In this document: positions 1 through 20,100 of the stretch, piece by piece
Position numbering within the stretch: the first letter of the stretch is position 1
How the letters are laid out: the number at the start of each line of letters is the position of its first letter
DNA from: Breviolum minutum Mf 1.05b.01
Lineage: Eukaryota; Sar; Dinophyceae; Suessiales; Symbiodiniaceae
Reading direction: 5' to 3'
NCBI GenBank assembly: GCA_000507305.1
Contig: DF240501.1
Location: 1-64,000 of the forward strand
Length of the DNA stretch: 64,000 bases
The notes under the pieces: generated by a model
The model's database searches: none
What the model was told of the DNA's origin: nothing
Seen by the model: the letters and a program-made list of their open reading frames with translations, nothing else
Made by a program: the position numbers and the translations under genes

Positions 1-51
1 CTCAAGAATCGGAGCCTATTCTCGAAGAATCGGAGCTTATTCTCGAGAATA

Positions 52-62
52 GGCTACTACTA

Positions 63-114
<52 letters not shown>
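52..114 (+). repeat. CTA/TAC trinucleotide repeat
   Basis: A run of CTA units, probably responsible for the poly-Ser frame on the reverse strand. AT dinucleotide repeats follow at 151-192. Confidence 0.9.
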
Positions 115-288
115 AGAGAAAGCGCCAAATAGCGCAACAAAGTCTCACACACATATATATATAGTTATATCGTATATATATATATATATATACATCTATG
201 TGGTTTGACATCTCCATGTTCACGATTCACAAGCAGGTCACAGGGATTCGAAATGCTCGTGGGCAGATTTCACATTGCAGTCATGTAA

Positions 289-3200
289 GTGGTAGCTGCC
301 GACCGGGAACCAACATGGCTGGATGATCCTCAGAAAGTCGACCATTGGGGTTCCAAAAACGCCAATGGATTTCTCAATCTTCCAGAATTTGTACACTGCA
401 CAGTGAAAAATACACCCCCGAAGATTAACATAGAACCTGAAAATGATGGTTTGGAAGATGATTTTCCTCTTCCTGGGGGTGTCTTGTCAGGTTCCATGTT
501 GATCTTCCGGGGTATCACGGCTTCCCAAGATAAATTAACTTGCATTTTTTTGAGATTTTGACATACCAAACGAGATTCCAATGTTTGTTTTTTTGGGAAT
601 AGGCAATACTTGCGCCGGGGGACAAAACAAACATATATAGTACAACATGTTTCAAACTACCCTCCCTAAAACATATAATTAACAGTTCGCCCCTGAAAAT
701 GGGCCCGTTTGCCCCAAAAAGGAAAGGATAGAAAGGATCGTCATTGCAGCAATTTTCAGGGGTTATACCCCATCGCTCTTAGTTTCAGGTTTCGGGATCA
801 CCCCCCTTGGAGGTGATGCCATCTCCCCGTAACTTCCGGGGGGTTCCCAGCGGTTGCAGGCTGGACCATCCCGTCGTGTCAGAGCAACTTGACATCGAGA
901 TACGCTGATGTTGCTTGTGAGCCAACGAAATCCCATGAGATATGTTGCTATGTGAAACGGTAGATGTATGTAGATGTGTAAAACTAATACAAACATAATA
1001 TCACTTGAGGTTCACATTCTCTTTTCTATCGGATATGTCAATAAAATTGTATTCATATGTAATTATTTCATGGGTAACTTCCTCTATTTTGAGGGTTCTA
1101 GATGGTGAATACATGTGAATACGATGTTCTGCTTGACTGATTATATACATGAGACTTGGTTGACTTTATGCTCACACGTTGAACTGTGACAGTGAGGTGC
1201 GTACTGATTATTTGGATATATTTTCAGAAGGGCATTTCTCCCAGCAATCAACCGTTTCGGGTGAGGCCATAGATTGCTTCAGAGCACCCAAGGAAACCTT
1301 TGGAAAGGATGTGATAAATTGTGGTGACCTACAAAAGTCTGGGGAAATGGTCCAATTTGACTAATATTTTTGAAAAGGCTTGAAACCCACCGACTAGAAG
1401 TGCTTGAGTATGGCCACAGAAACCTGTCATCCAACAGTTTCAACAAACATATTTGAATCAACGGCGGCAAATACGCACAGATGCATGACTCTTCACGATC
1501 AACAACACTCCTCCAGTGGCTGAGGAAAAACCCATGGGCCGCGCAGAGGAAGAGGCAACTGTTATCAGCCGAAATCGTGAGGGAGACAGACATGCAATGT
1601 GACTTGCAATATGTTGGATCTTAGTTGCCTTTGATTCAAATCGAGCTGAACATCATAAAGGATATATATAATTATTTGTTAGATAATAGTCAAGGAAGAT
1701 CAGGGAAGATGGGTATACGGGAAAAGTGATTCTGCTCGCTGATATTGTTGCTATGTATTTGTGTCTCTTTGACAAATAGCTTCTGAGCCAACCCTCGTAT
1801 TTAATCACCTATCATCATGGAGGCTCCACCCCACCGCAATCACAAGATCTGGCACTGGTTTTCAGGAGAAATCCAGAGCACGAGAAGAGGACTTCTGAAA
1901 ATTTGTGATCTTGGGATCATGAAGGCTAAACATTGGTGGTAGTTGAGTAGGAGTATTTATGTATATACATGTATATACACAAAATATGCAAATGACATTT
2001 TGGTGTATGAGATGTACAGTTTGAACACAGTATATCATATCCATTTTGAACTTTTTCACTTTCAATGAATTGTTTTCACATGTGTTCACCACACTTACTT
2101 GATCACCTATTTGAGAATCTTCTTGATACCAAGGACCAAGTCCTTGCTTCTGTGAGATCCATGGGTGCTGCCTTGTGACCATCCATTGAGATTACGATTT
2201 CCCATCGATGCAAAATGATGAGACAATATCAGCTGTAGTCTATCGAGTAACATTTGTCAACTGCAAACTGCTATAGACGGTAGATTGGCATGAATTTGTA
2301 TGAGTCTTGCCCGCAAGTATGTCGCCCTCAAAGTACTTTTCTCCCTGGTGATATCTCATGATTTAATGCATCTGATTGTCCGTTTTGCCCATGGCCCCAT
2401 GACAAGAACTTGCATTTCGATCACCTGTCAAGTCGGTCGGTTCTTGGATCACTGCCTTCGCACTTTGAACGGACATTTGATGTGTTCTTGCAGGCTATTT
2501 GGGCCCCCTGTTCCAAATGCATACCGCATTCGCCTTGTCCAGGAGAAAGCTCGTGGCAAACAAGAAGAGGACATGTTGTTTGATAAAAGTGATGAATTGA
2601 CGTCTTGGTATGACTCAGGTTGGTTGGGCAGGGACATCTTGACACAATCGAAAATTATCATGTATTGGACCTATTGTGCTATTGAAGGCCTAGCCATGGT
2701 TTGGACTTGCATAATTATTCAATAGATATCAAAAGGAAGAAACGAGATGCAGAGAAACTCGACAATAAAGTTCTTTGGACATTTTGGACCTATCGATCGC
2801 AAAGCCAAAAAAAGCCATTTTGAATCTGTTAGTGGGTGGCGATGTTTGGAATGTTTTCTATACACCGTCACATTATCATTACGCACTGTTTTTTTAGATT
2901 CTCTTGACACCCTGCGTCAATGAGTTTGTTCCATTCGACATATTTTTTTTGCTGATTTGAGTCGCCCAGCATCTTTGAGCATTGTTATCATTGTTGATGT
3001 TCGATTGTTGAGATACACCCTCAGACTCACAGTCTTTATTTCCATGTTTCCATCTAAACGGAACTGTTTGCACTATAGTTGCTAGTCATAAAACGGACTA
3101 AGCCATCCAATGGTGCAGGAGAAAGCTTGCGACAGAGAGGTGGGGTACCCCTGAGTGGTAGACGTTGATGGCTGTTCTGCGACCCGTTTTCCTATGGCTC

Positions 3201-3684
3201 CGGTGTTTTCACACCAGGAGAAGGCTGGAGAGGACTTGGGATGAACGAAAAGTGCATGTTTCGGCAAAAAAGATGTTCCAAAGAGTTTGAGGAGGTAGCG
3301 AGGAACTAGCTTTGAAATAAAAGGAGCAATTTTACCCGAAGAAGTACTTAAACATGTTGATTCTGAAGCTTTTCTTGCAAAGTCTTGAAGAAAGGATGGA
3401 GGACTACAAAGGCATTCAAGGAATAAAGTCAAGTGTTTATTGCTTATTGATCCGCACTTTGTCATTTGGTAGTGAAGTGATCAATGCCAAGCCAAGGTAG
3501 AGTATATTTAGAAAGATATTATATGATATATGCAATGCGCGACATAGAACTGTTTGATCTATTTTATTCTAAGAGGACACCCGCAATGTTCACCTCCACT
3601 GGTGGAAAAAAATGGTTCAAACTTGCCATGCAGCAGGAGTTACTGAGTGAGGATATCAACGAGTTCCTGGGCGTCGGAACCTGA
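289..3684 (+). CDS. 3' part of an unidentified multi-exon gene with an EF-hand-like exon
   Basis: I do not recognise this gene; the join of the pieces is inferred. The exon at about 289-390 reads in frame to a GT donor at 391 and contains an EF-hand-like loop (S-K-N-A-N-G-F-L-N-L-P-E, with Gly at position 6, Leu at 8 and Glu at 12). The first Asp is replaced by Ser, so calcium binding is doubtful. A second good exon, 2494-2618, follows a TTGCAG acceptor, is rich in charged residues (it includes QEKARGKQEEDMLFDKSDE) and ends at a GT donor. The last exon is probably 3637-3684 (ELLSEDINEFLGVGT then TGA), after CAGCAG. Possible further exons are 1500-1570 and 2110-2175. The 5' end lies outside the window or was not found. 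The intron after 390 carries a fold-back element (411-515). Between the stop and the tubulin start are 373 nt with no recognised signal. Confidence 0.35.
411..515. mobile_element. Fold-back element, family C copy 1
   Basis: TACACCCCCGAAGATTAACA at the left pairs with TTGATCTTCCGGGGTATCA at the right. The inner part GGTTTGGAAGATGATTTTCC links it to family B. A second copy is at 16535. Confidence 0.75.
1336..1398 (+). repeat. Interspersed repeat, copy 1 of 2
   Basis: CTGGGGAAATGGTCCAATTT followed by GACTAATATTTTTGAAAAGG and AAACCCACCGACTAG recurs with about 80 percent identity at 28045-28107. Flanks differ. Nature unknown. Confidence 0.65.
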
Positions 3685-4057
3685 AATTTTCGGTGTTAGG
3701 TGTTGGTCTCTTGTTTTACTAATTAGCGTATGACTTGTAGAAACGCCATGATTTCGTTGTGAAGGTACATCGTTAATCATCGTTTTTTTTCATGAAAATA
3801 TAGAAATGAAACATAATGTTTATCGAAAATAATTTCCATCAGTTGGTTTGTTGGAAACATGATTTCTAGTTGAATGATCTGATGTGAACATATCCGTCTA
3901 GAATCTATATGAGTCATTTAGAATTCATATGAGGTAAAGTTGAAATTCTCATCAGATCTGGCCCAGATCATCCTGCATGTTTCGTTTGTTTCCTGGGCTC
4001 CAGCAACCCTCGCTCCGTGACGCACCTGTGTTCGAAAACTTCGCATCCCTCAACGCC

Positions 4058-12956
<8,899 letters not shown>

Positions 12957-12994
12957 GCCATGATAAGCCAACGAGCGCCTTTCTTCATCAGAAG

Positions 12995-14754
12995 ATGCTC
13001 AATAAACTCGCTTTGCCTGACTGGGTCCAGGAGTTTTTGAACGCTTCAATCACAGACTGGTAAGTTAAGGTTTTTGGGTTCATACCTAGCAGATATGATA
13101 TATATTCACAGAACCTTGGCAAAGGTCATGGTTTTCACCCAAGAGTTGTTCAAAAGATAACACGTAATCACCAATCACCAATCATGTTTGATGCATCGTT
13201 CCTGCCCTTGGGTTGATATTTGTTCCTGGACCTCGGCAACTTGATTGCTCCAAAACGTCTAACCTCCTCGAGTCGCTTTGATGCGCCCTTCCTTTGCCGC
13301 GCCGCTTCTGGCGGCGTTTAACGCGGCGCGTAGCGGCTTGATGTTGGGGGTGGACGGTGAAACTGGTTGACTGGGAAGAAAAGCTGGGCTATGTTGATGC
13401 TATTTGCCTACTGCAAGTGGGATACTAGGGTGAAGTTACTCAGAATTCAAGACGCTCATATGATCATTTCAAAAATGTGATTGAAGGAAGCACTCCATAG
13501 CTCCAACCTTTGTGAAAACATGTAGTAGATGCCGATTGGTCCTGAGAATTGGTCCTGAGACAGGGGTATGCAAGGTCACATGCTCTTTGTACTCTTAAAT
13601 ACGCGGATCCAAAAACTTGGCGGAAACCCCGCAGCCCGAAGAGGAGTCATGATTGACTAGCAACAAAATTCAGGCACTTCTGATATGAAACCGTTTCAGA
13701 TTGAACAGTCCATAGTAAGTAAGATAGTTTACATTGTTACATTATAAATACTGTATTTGGTTTTTGTTTATTTTATAGTCGCATAGGCAAGCCTTTATGA
13801 CATCTCTATGGTTTATGGTTGACTTACTATGCATTGATCCCTCATAAAGTGTACAACTCTTCAGATTTCAACCTTCCCTGCTGCCACAGATGGATACTGG
13901 TGAAGCAGAACAGGTTTTGGCTTCACTACAGGCAGCTTTCCAGTGAGACTGGAGAGGGTTCTGGAGGATGTTTTCGCATTTACATTTGCTTGGACTAGGA
14001 CTAGTTTGTTCCGAAACATTTGAAGCAAAGGTCTAAGGTAGACCACTGTTGGAATGGAAATTCATTTTTGAAGAGCCAAGAGCCAGGCACTTTTAGCAGA
14101 AAAGGAGCAGTTACATCAGCAACTTTTGAGCGAACAGGCCGGGAGGACGAATCATGCTGTTGGTGTTGGTGTGCCAAGGTCAATTTGAGACGTAAAGATA
14201 TTGTCATACTGTTGATGGAAGAAATCCTGCACCACCTAGAATGTACAAACCCCTTTAAACAAAGGGATAACCTATCTGACCTATCTATCAGAATCTATCA
14301 ACTGGTGCAGGATTTCTTCCATCAACAGTGGTGTGATAGATTGGGACTTCGTTTTTCTTGTTCCAATTTCCTGCAGGATCATTATACAGGAATCCAGTTT
14401 CAAGCAACTATATCAAATAATATCGAAATAATATGATGGCATAGGCATATTCCAACCATTTCCAACCAATTGATTATTTTTGTTGCAAAAGACTGTGCCC
14501 ACATTTGAGCAATCAAAAAATCCCTGGTTGTTTCGGGTATATAGGAGATTATACTCCCCTTTTTGTATAGGGATGATATTAAACCATAATAAGGATCCGT
14601 ATTAAACAACCAGCCTTTTTTCGTGGCTCATTTGGGGACGCAGATCTCACCTGGCTACTTGGTGATTCATAAGAGATGCTTTCCAATCGGAAATCGGAAG
14701 GCTGAAGCTGAGCAACGTTTGAAGGCCTTACGTGAGATGGGTGGCCAAGCCTAA
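12995..14754 (+). CDS. Small multi-exon coiled-coil gene, unidentified
   Basis: The first exon, 12995-13059, starts MLNKLALPDWVQEFLNAS and ends at a textbook GTAAGT donor. It begins only 38 nt after the beta-tubulin stop, which fits closely packed same-strand dinoflagellate genes whose mRNAs are trans-spliced. A clear exon at 14087-14178 (CAG|G acceptor, GT donor) encodes a Gln/Leu/Glu-rich helix containing LLAEKEQLHQQLLSEQAG, probably coiled coil. The terminal exon is probably 14701-14754 (AEAEQRLKALREMGGQA then TAA). One or two exons between these are unresolved; 13888-13950 is a candidate. The phases of the known exons do not join directly, so the model is incomplete. An intron holds a fold-back element at 14208-14329. 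No family recognised. Confidence 0.42.
14208..14329. mobile_element. Fold-back element, family A copy 1
   Basis: Perfect terminal inverted repeats of about 26 bp, with core TTGATGGAAGAAATCC at the left and GGATTTCTTCCATCAA at the right. Other copies are at 30292 and 45374. No open frame, so a MITE-like element. Confidence 0.85.
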
Positions 14755-17117
14755 ATCACTACATTGGCAAAAAACAGACTAATCTATCTATGTGTCAATG
14801 TGAGGGTTCTAGAACTTAGCAATTTTTTTGTTTGTAAGTGGGTGTTGTTTGTGGCATGATTGTTTGTCAGGGTTTTTTAGGGAAAGAAAAGACACCTTAG
14901 TGTTCATGGATTTCAATTTGATTTCCAAGTCCAAGAGAGTGCCAATGATGTCAAGAATTGCTGCACAAGAGGTGCGGATGCAGGCGTCACCTATGGAGAC
15001 GGAGTCTCTAGATGCATGAGAAATAACCGGTGCAATAAAAGAAGATGTTTACAGGATTGATATGTGCATGTTTGATTGTGGTTTTATAGTTTTATATGAA
15101 ATGATCATGTTACATTTATATATATCTAATTATTCCATTGCGGTTGCCATGTTGTTCATTTTGTTTATGTTCATGTTGTTTCATTCAAGCGCCTTGAAGG
15201 TCCCAGTGGTGCTGAGTTCTTTGTGAACACGGTGTCATTCCATTGGACATTCAGTGATGAGTCGATAGTGATGGGCTTCCATTAAGCTTGACTAAACGAC
15301 CTTAACCAAGGCCATAAAGGAAGTATATACAGGGCAGGTCGCAGGCTTTCTGTCCAATCCCAGGCATGTTTTTTCGGCATGTTCAGCCAGTGACACCTGG
15401 AACCAATCTGCTTATTGCTGCGGGGCTTGAATCTTCCCAAGCTATGGGTTGGATGAACATCTTTCGCAGCAATGTTTCAAGATTAGTATCTTGCTGTTGG
15501 TCGTAATAACTAATGGCTATAACCTCATAGCAAGGCCCAACACCTCAAAAACTTGAGGTTTGATGTCAGAAGTTCTGAGCCAGATTCAGACACATCAAAC
15601 TAGCGGATTTGTTGATGTGCTGTTGACTTTGATGTTACCTTTAAACAAGTTGTTCAAGTTAATCAAGCATTCCATGGCAAGCACCTCCTTAGGTCTTACA
15701 TATACTTCTACGCTCTACACATTCCATCTTGACATTCGACGAACTTGGCCGGTTTCACCCGCGCCATGGCTGGTTTGCCTCATGTTGTTTATCCTAAGGA
15801 GAAGGGGTTGGAGAGTTCACCCTTTGATTGAACAGTGTTGGAAAAGCAAGACCCAAGACTGGAAGAACCACAAAGAGCCAAGATGAGCAAAGTAAATATA
15901 TCTAGAGAGAGAGAGATATTTAGATATTTTTTTCAATATACATATAGATTTTTAACTTCTAAACAAACTACGGAACTTCTGTGCAGTTGTTTTTTTGATG
16001 TTGTTAAAAGTGCTGTACAGATAGTTGTGGGGTGGACTTTGTAGTAATTAATTTCTCTACCAGAAAGGAGGCGTCCTGAGAAGGGAAGTACAGAAGTAAT
16101 TATCAAGCGCAATTCATGGTTGGAAACTCAAAGCAAGTCATTCTTGGAAATCAAGTGGGATGGAAAGTAGAACATGGAAAGTATCCAATTCTGTACCCTT
16201 GTCTTCGTCTCCGGACTCCAGATCGCTTCATGTTATTTGGGTTCTCCAGTTGTAGAGTGGAGTGGGGATCTTGATTCTGAAAGGTAGATTATATAATTTC
16301 TGTGTATTTATATAAATGATATGTTTGCAATTTTGGTGTCTCTTAGTTCCGGACCGTTTTAAAAGATTTTGTGCCTGTGTGTGTGTGTGTTATTTTGAGG
16401 TCCTTTGTTTTTTGTGTCATGAAGCGAAGCAGGACATGTCCTTCGCTTGCTTTCGCCTGGTTGATCAGCGGACAGGCCTTGCTTGGGCCCTTTCACCATC
16501 CATGTGTAGAAACCGCTTTACTTGAATTTTGGATATACACCCTGGAAGATTAACATGGAACCTACAAATCACCCATTTAGAGAAGCAAACAAGATCTTCC
16601 AAACCTCCATGATGATGTTCCATGTTAATCTTCGGGGGTGTAACAAAGCTAGACAATTCTTTTCTTCATTCAGTGCGCATTGACATGTGGTCGCACATAG
16701 CCAGGCCTGGCCCACGGATTCGCCAAGTTGGCCAAAGTTTCCTGGGCGACAGGCGGGACAAAAAGGAAGGCAATGAAAGATGATGGATACAAATGAACCA
16801 TGCCTTCCACAATAGAATTTGAGATTTAGATGATCATATATCTCAAATTTGATATAATCATATATCATATATGTTCATAGGTCTACTTGAATATGGCACC
16901 TTCTTTTACGATGCCGATACTGTAGAACATGTTTAGGTTCTGAAAGCCCACCGCAAGAAAAAAAATCAGGTGTGGGTGCGGGGGCAAACCACAAAAAAAC
17001 ACAAAAAAAACACGAACGTCATTTCAAACAAGGTCATGAACACGTGAAGTTATAACACTTCTCAAGTGACTCAGGAGAACAGAAAATCTAAACATCATGT
17101 AACATCATCTCTTGCAG
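14755..17117 (+). other. Region with scattered candidate exons, not assigned
   Basis: No gene can be assembled here. Stretches that look coding in one frame on the + strand are 14968-15019 (ends QASPMETESLDA, TGA), 15196-15286 (EGPSGAEFFVNTVSFHWTF, TAA), 15749-15834 (AGLPHVVYPKEKGLE, TGA), 16425-16515 and 16675-16790. Some may be 5' exons of the GH2 gene that begins to be recognisable at 17118; others may end separate short genes. A fold-back element lies at 16535-16642. Confidence 0.3.
16535..16642. mobile_element. Fold-back element, family C copy 2
   Basis: The left end TACACCCTGGAAGATTAACA pairs with the right end TTAATCTTCGGGGGTGTA. It matches the element at 411-515 in arms and length, with a different centre. 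Confidence 0.75.
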
Positions 17118-20100
17118 GTGTTCGTCCTCAATGGTACATGGAGTTTCGCCTATTTGGGTGATGTCTCGTTGGATGCGCGCTTGTTGGTAGCTTGAACCAT
17201 TCGTTGAGGGGCATGGTCTTTGAAGCATGCTTCTGTCCAGGTAGAAATGCCGAAATGCAATCCTGGGAAGGGCCACTGTGGCTTTTGAAATCAATGTATT
17301 AAAGGTTTACATCAACGGTGAGTATCATTTAGTAAATTGATTATGGTTTGGTATGCAAATACCCAATTGCTGTGCTCATCAGCTGTCATTGTCTCACATC
17401 GTGAGCACCCCAAATGACCATCCTTTCCTTAAGGCCTCCGATGTCGAGACGTCCGACGTAGAAGTGCCAGATGCCTATGACATGCGCCCAGAGCGGCCCA
17501 GATGTCAGGCATGTTGGCCTTTAGAGGAGCTATGGGAAGGTAAAATGATGACACTGATAGAGAAAGGAGTGAGAAACACTTGATGTTATAATGTTTGCTT
17601 TGGAAGCAAGATCTTTCAAAACGTTTCTTTTTTGGCATGTCTTGTTCAACATTGAGTAATTCCTTAGATTCGTTCATAGTCATCTTTCATGAATTGTGAC
17701 CTGTTAGAAAGACACGCATTTGTTTCTGCTGCACATGAATGAGTTGGTCAGTTGGTGAAAACATATGACGTATAACTTGAGCTGTGAGGTGTCCAGAACT
17801 ATATAGATAGATCTCCACGGGATCAGGGTGAAGTCGTTAGCATTGGCTTGACTTTTTTTTGTATTCAGGAAGCAATTCCAACTTCTCCACAGCCAGTACT
17901 ATCCCAGACAATCCACCTACAGCATTTTCACTGACATTTCACTGTGAATGCAGTACCCTCCTGGGAACTAACATATCCCATCGAAAGGTCCAAAGGCCGT
18001 TGGGACAATGAGTTTGCTTTACCATTGGTGGGATAATGTTAGTTCCCTGGAGGGTAATCTTTAGACCCAACGGAAGGTGAATACATGGGTGTTTCCAAAA
18101 ATAGGGGCACCCCCAAATCATCCATTTTAATAGGGTTTTCCATTATAAACCATCCATTTTGCGGTACCCCTATTTTTGGAAACATCCACATGTATTTCTT
18201 TCCTTCATGGATTTGTCCCCTTTCAGGAGAACCTGTCAGCAGATTTCGAACTCTGCAATCTTTGCTGCAGCCGCGCCTTTGGTTTTCGGGGCAGCGAGTT
18301 GTGCTGGAAATCCTTGCCGAAGGCGAATCTGTAATGGGCAACGGGGTGCTGTTAAGGATCATCCTGTTGGAGTTGAAGCATATTTGAAGCAATGTTCAAT
18401 CCAACAATACCTTTTAAGAAGATGAAGTCTAATTATTGGTTGTGTGAAAATGTCCGTTTGTAGTTATTTGTCGCTTTGATGGTTTGCATGCCTAAGAAAA
18501 AGCCCTTCTTGAAACAGTGCGACATCATGCTTCCAACATCAGTGCTCGCAGCTTTTGCTTTGCTGGACGCCTGAAAATTGATTATCATGATCGTCCCTGA
18601 GCTGCTTTCTTGGATATGCTATGCACTTCACGCTGCAGTAGAATAGATGGCACTGGCACCCCTATCACTGACTTGTTACAGAAAATCCGAGTACTGAAAT
18701 AATTTCATTGGGATTGAAGCTGAACTGCCCGCCTCGCTCAATTTGTTAATAGTAATTGAACCTGGCTGGTGTTACACCTTTCTAGCGCGAGACCAAGCAT
18801 CACGGCATGCTTCCATGGATGTGTGTCCCGCACTGGTGCTGGCAGGAACAGAAAGAAGTGGCATTTGAAAACTGCTGCGGTCAAGTCCCTTTGTCGGTGC
18901 TGGGGCAGTTTGGTGTTTTTGAGGCCCTTCATCAAGGTACGCCATGGTCAAAGGTGTTACTGGAAACTTTTCTCACAACTGTTCACAGCAATTGGCATTT
19001 GGGTTGACAAATGATGGGAACTAACAATATCCCATCAAAGAATCACCTTTGAAGATGGAAACTAAGATACCCCACCTTGGGAAAAGGAAAATCAATGATT
19101 TTCCTCTTTCACAAAGGTGGGATATCTTCCCATTGATGTTCCTTTTGCCAAGGGTGGGATATCTTAGTTTGCTTCACGCCCCAGAGACTTCACCCAAGGA
19201 CTCCTTACGACATTCACGAGGAGTGGCTCTCTACCGTACGAAGGTGGAGGTGCCGGACCGGCGGGGTGGGACCGGGGGAAGTCACCTGAGGGAATAACCT
19301 CCTGGGAACTAACATATACACCCAAAATGGCATATTTGAAGATGATTTTCCTTTTCCCAAGGTAGGATATGTTAATTCCCTGGAGGGTATCTCAAATATC
19401 ATATCTCATGTCTCAACTGTTTGATCAATGTTTGTATGGGACTTGAGAGGTTGGATTGTTGATTCGGTGCAGCTGCCAGCAATGAAACCACATCTTTTTA
19501 TCGAAACATTTTGAAAACACAATTGGCACAGTGGACGCTTCGAAGGGATCAAAAGTCAGTCGGCCAAAGATATGCTAAAAGGCCGCTAAAAGGCCATATG
19601 TATCATGCTTTGTCGGCTAGCTTGAAAAGAAATACCTGCGGCAAGGGTCTGAAGGTGAGGATTTATTCACTTTTCTCCCATGGAGACCTTTGATCATCCC
19701 AGGTTCCCCCCTTCAACACTGCCGTCTTGCACTTTGCTGCATGAGTCTTGGCAATGGATTTGGTACACAACCTTATTAATGTATACATGCACGTACATGC
19801 ATAGAGGGCACCCAGCCGCAGTTGACAAACTTCGAATCTAACTTACAGCTAGGATTTTGGTCAGCTACTCTGTGTATGTATGTAGAATATAGCTATAGAT
19901 CTATAGTATTGTGATCGTTCAGGTATTAGCTTTGACTTGAATATATTTATATATATCTTTGTGCTCCAATATATTTGTTCAATTTCCACTTGTCTCTGTA
20001 AGTGGCACCTGATTTTTCCGTGATTTCCAGCTCAACCTAGGCGTCCTGCGATGTTTAGTGGCTGTGGATGGCATCTTACTAGCGGATCATGCTGGCTTAT

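Noticed and set aside
2..223. Reverse-strand ORF with poly-Ser
   Set aside because: Produced by a trinucleotide repeat and AT repeats; no conserved content.
330..581. ORFs across 411-515 on both strands
   Set aside because: They run through an inverted-repeat element and mirror each other; only the first part (to 390) looks like an exon.
3082..3465. Reverse-strand ORF of 127 codons
   Set aside because: Long, but with no recognisable family or splice context, and it opposes the direction of every certain gene. Not excluded, only unsupported.
13288..13335. GC-rich palindrome (GCCGCGCCGCTTCTGGCGGC and inverted repeats)
   Set aside because: A local hairpin without second copy or flanking context; could be anything from a terminator-like fold to chance.
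17270..17320. Frame reading ATVAFEINVLKVYING, at first taken for the GH2 beta-sandwich strand
   Set aside because: It lies between exons 17118-17174 and 17434-17490, in the wrong order for the family. The correct strand is encoded at 19703-20137.
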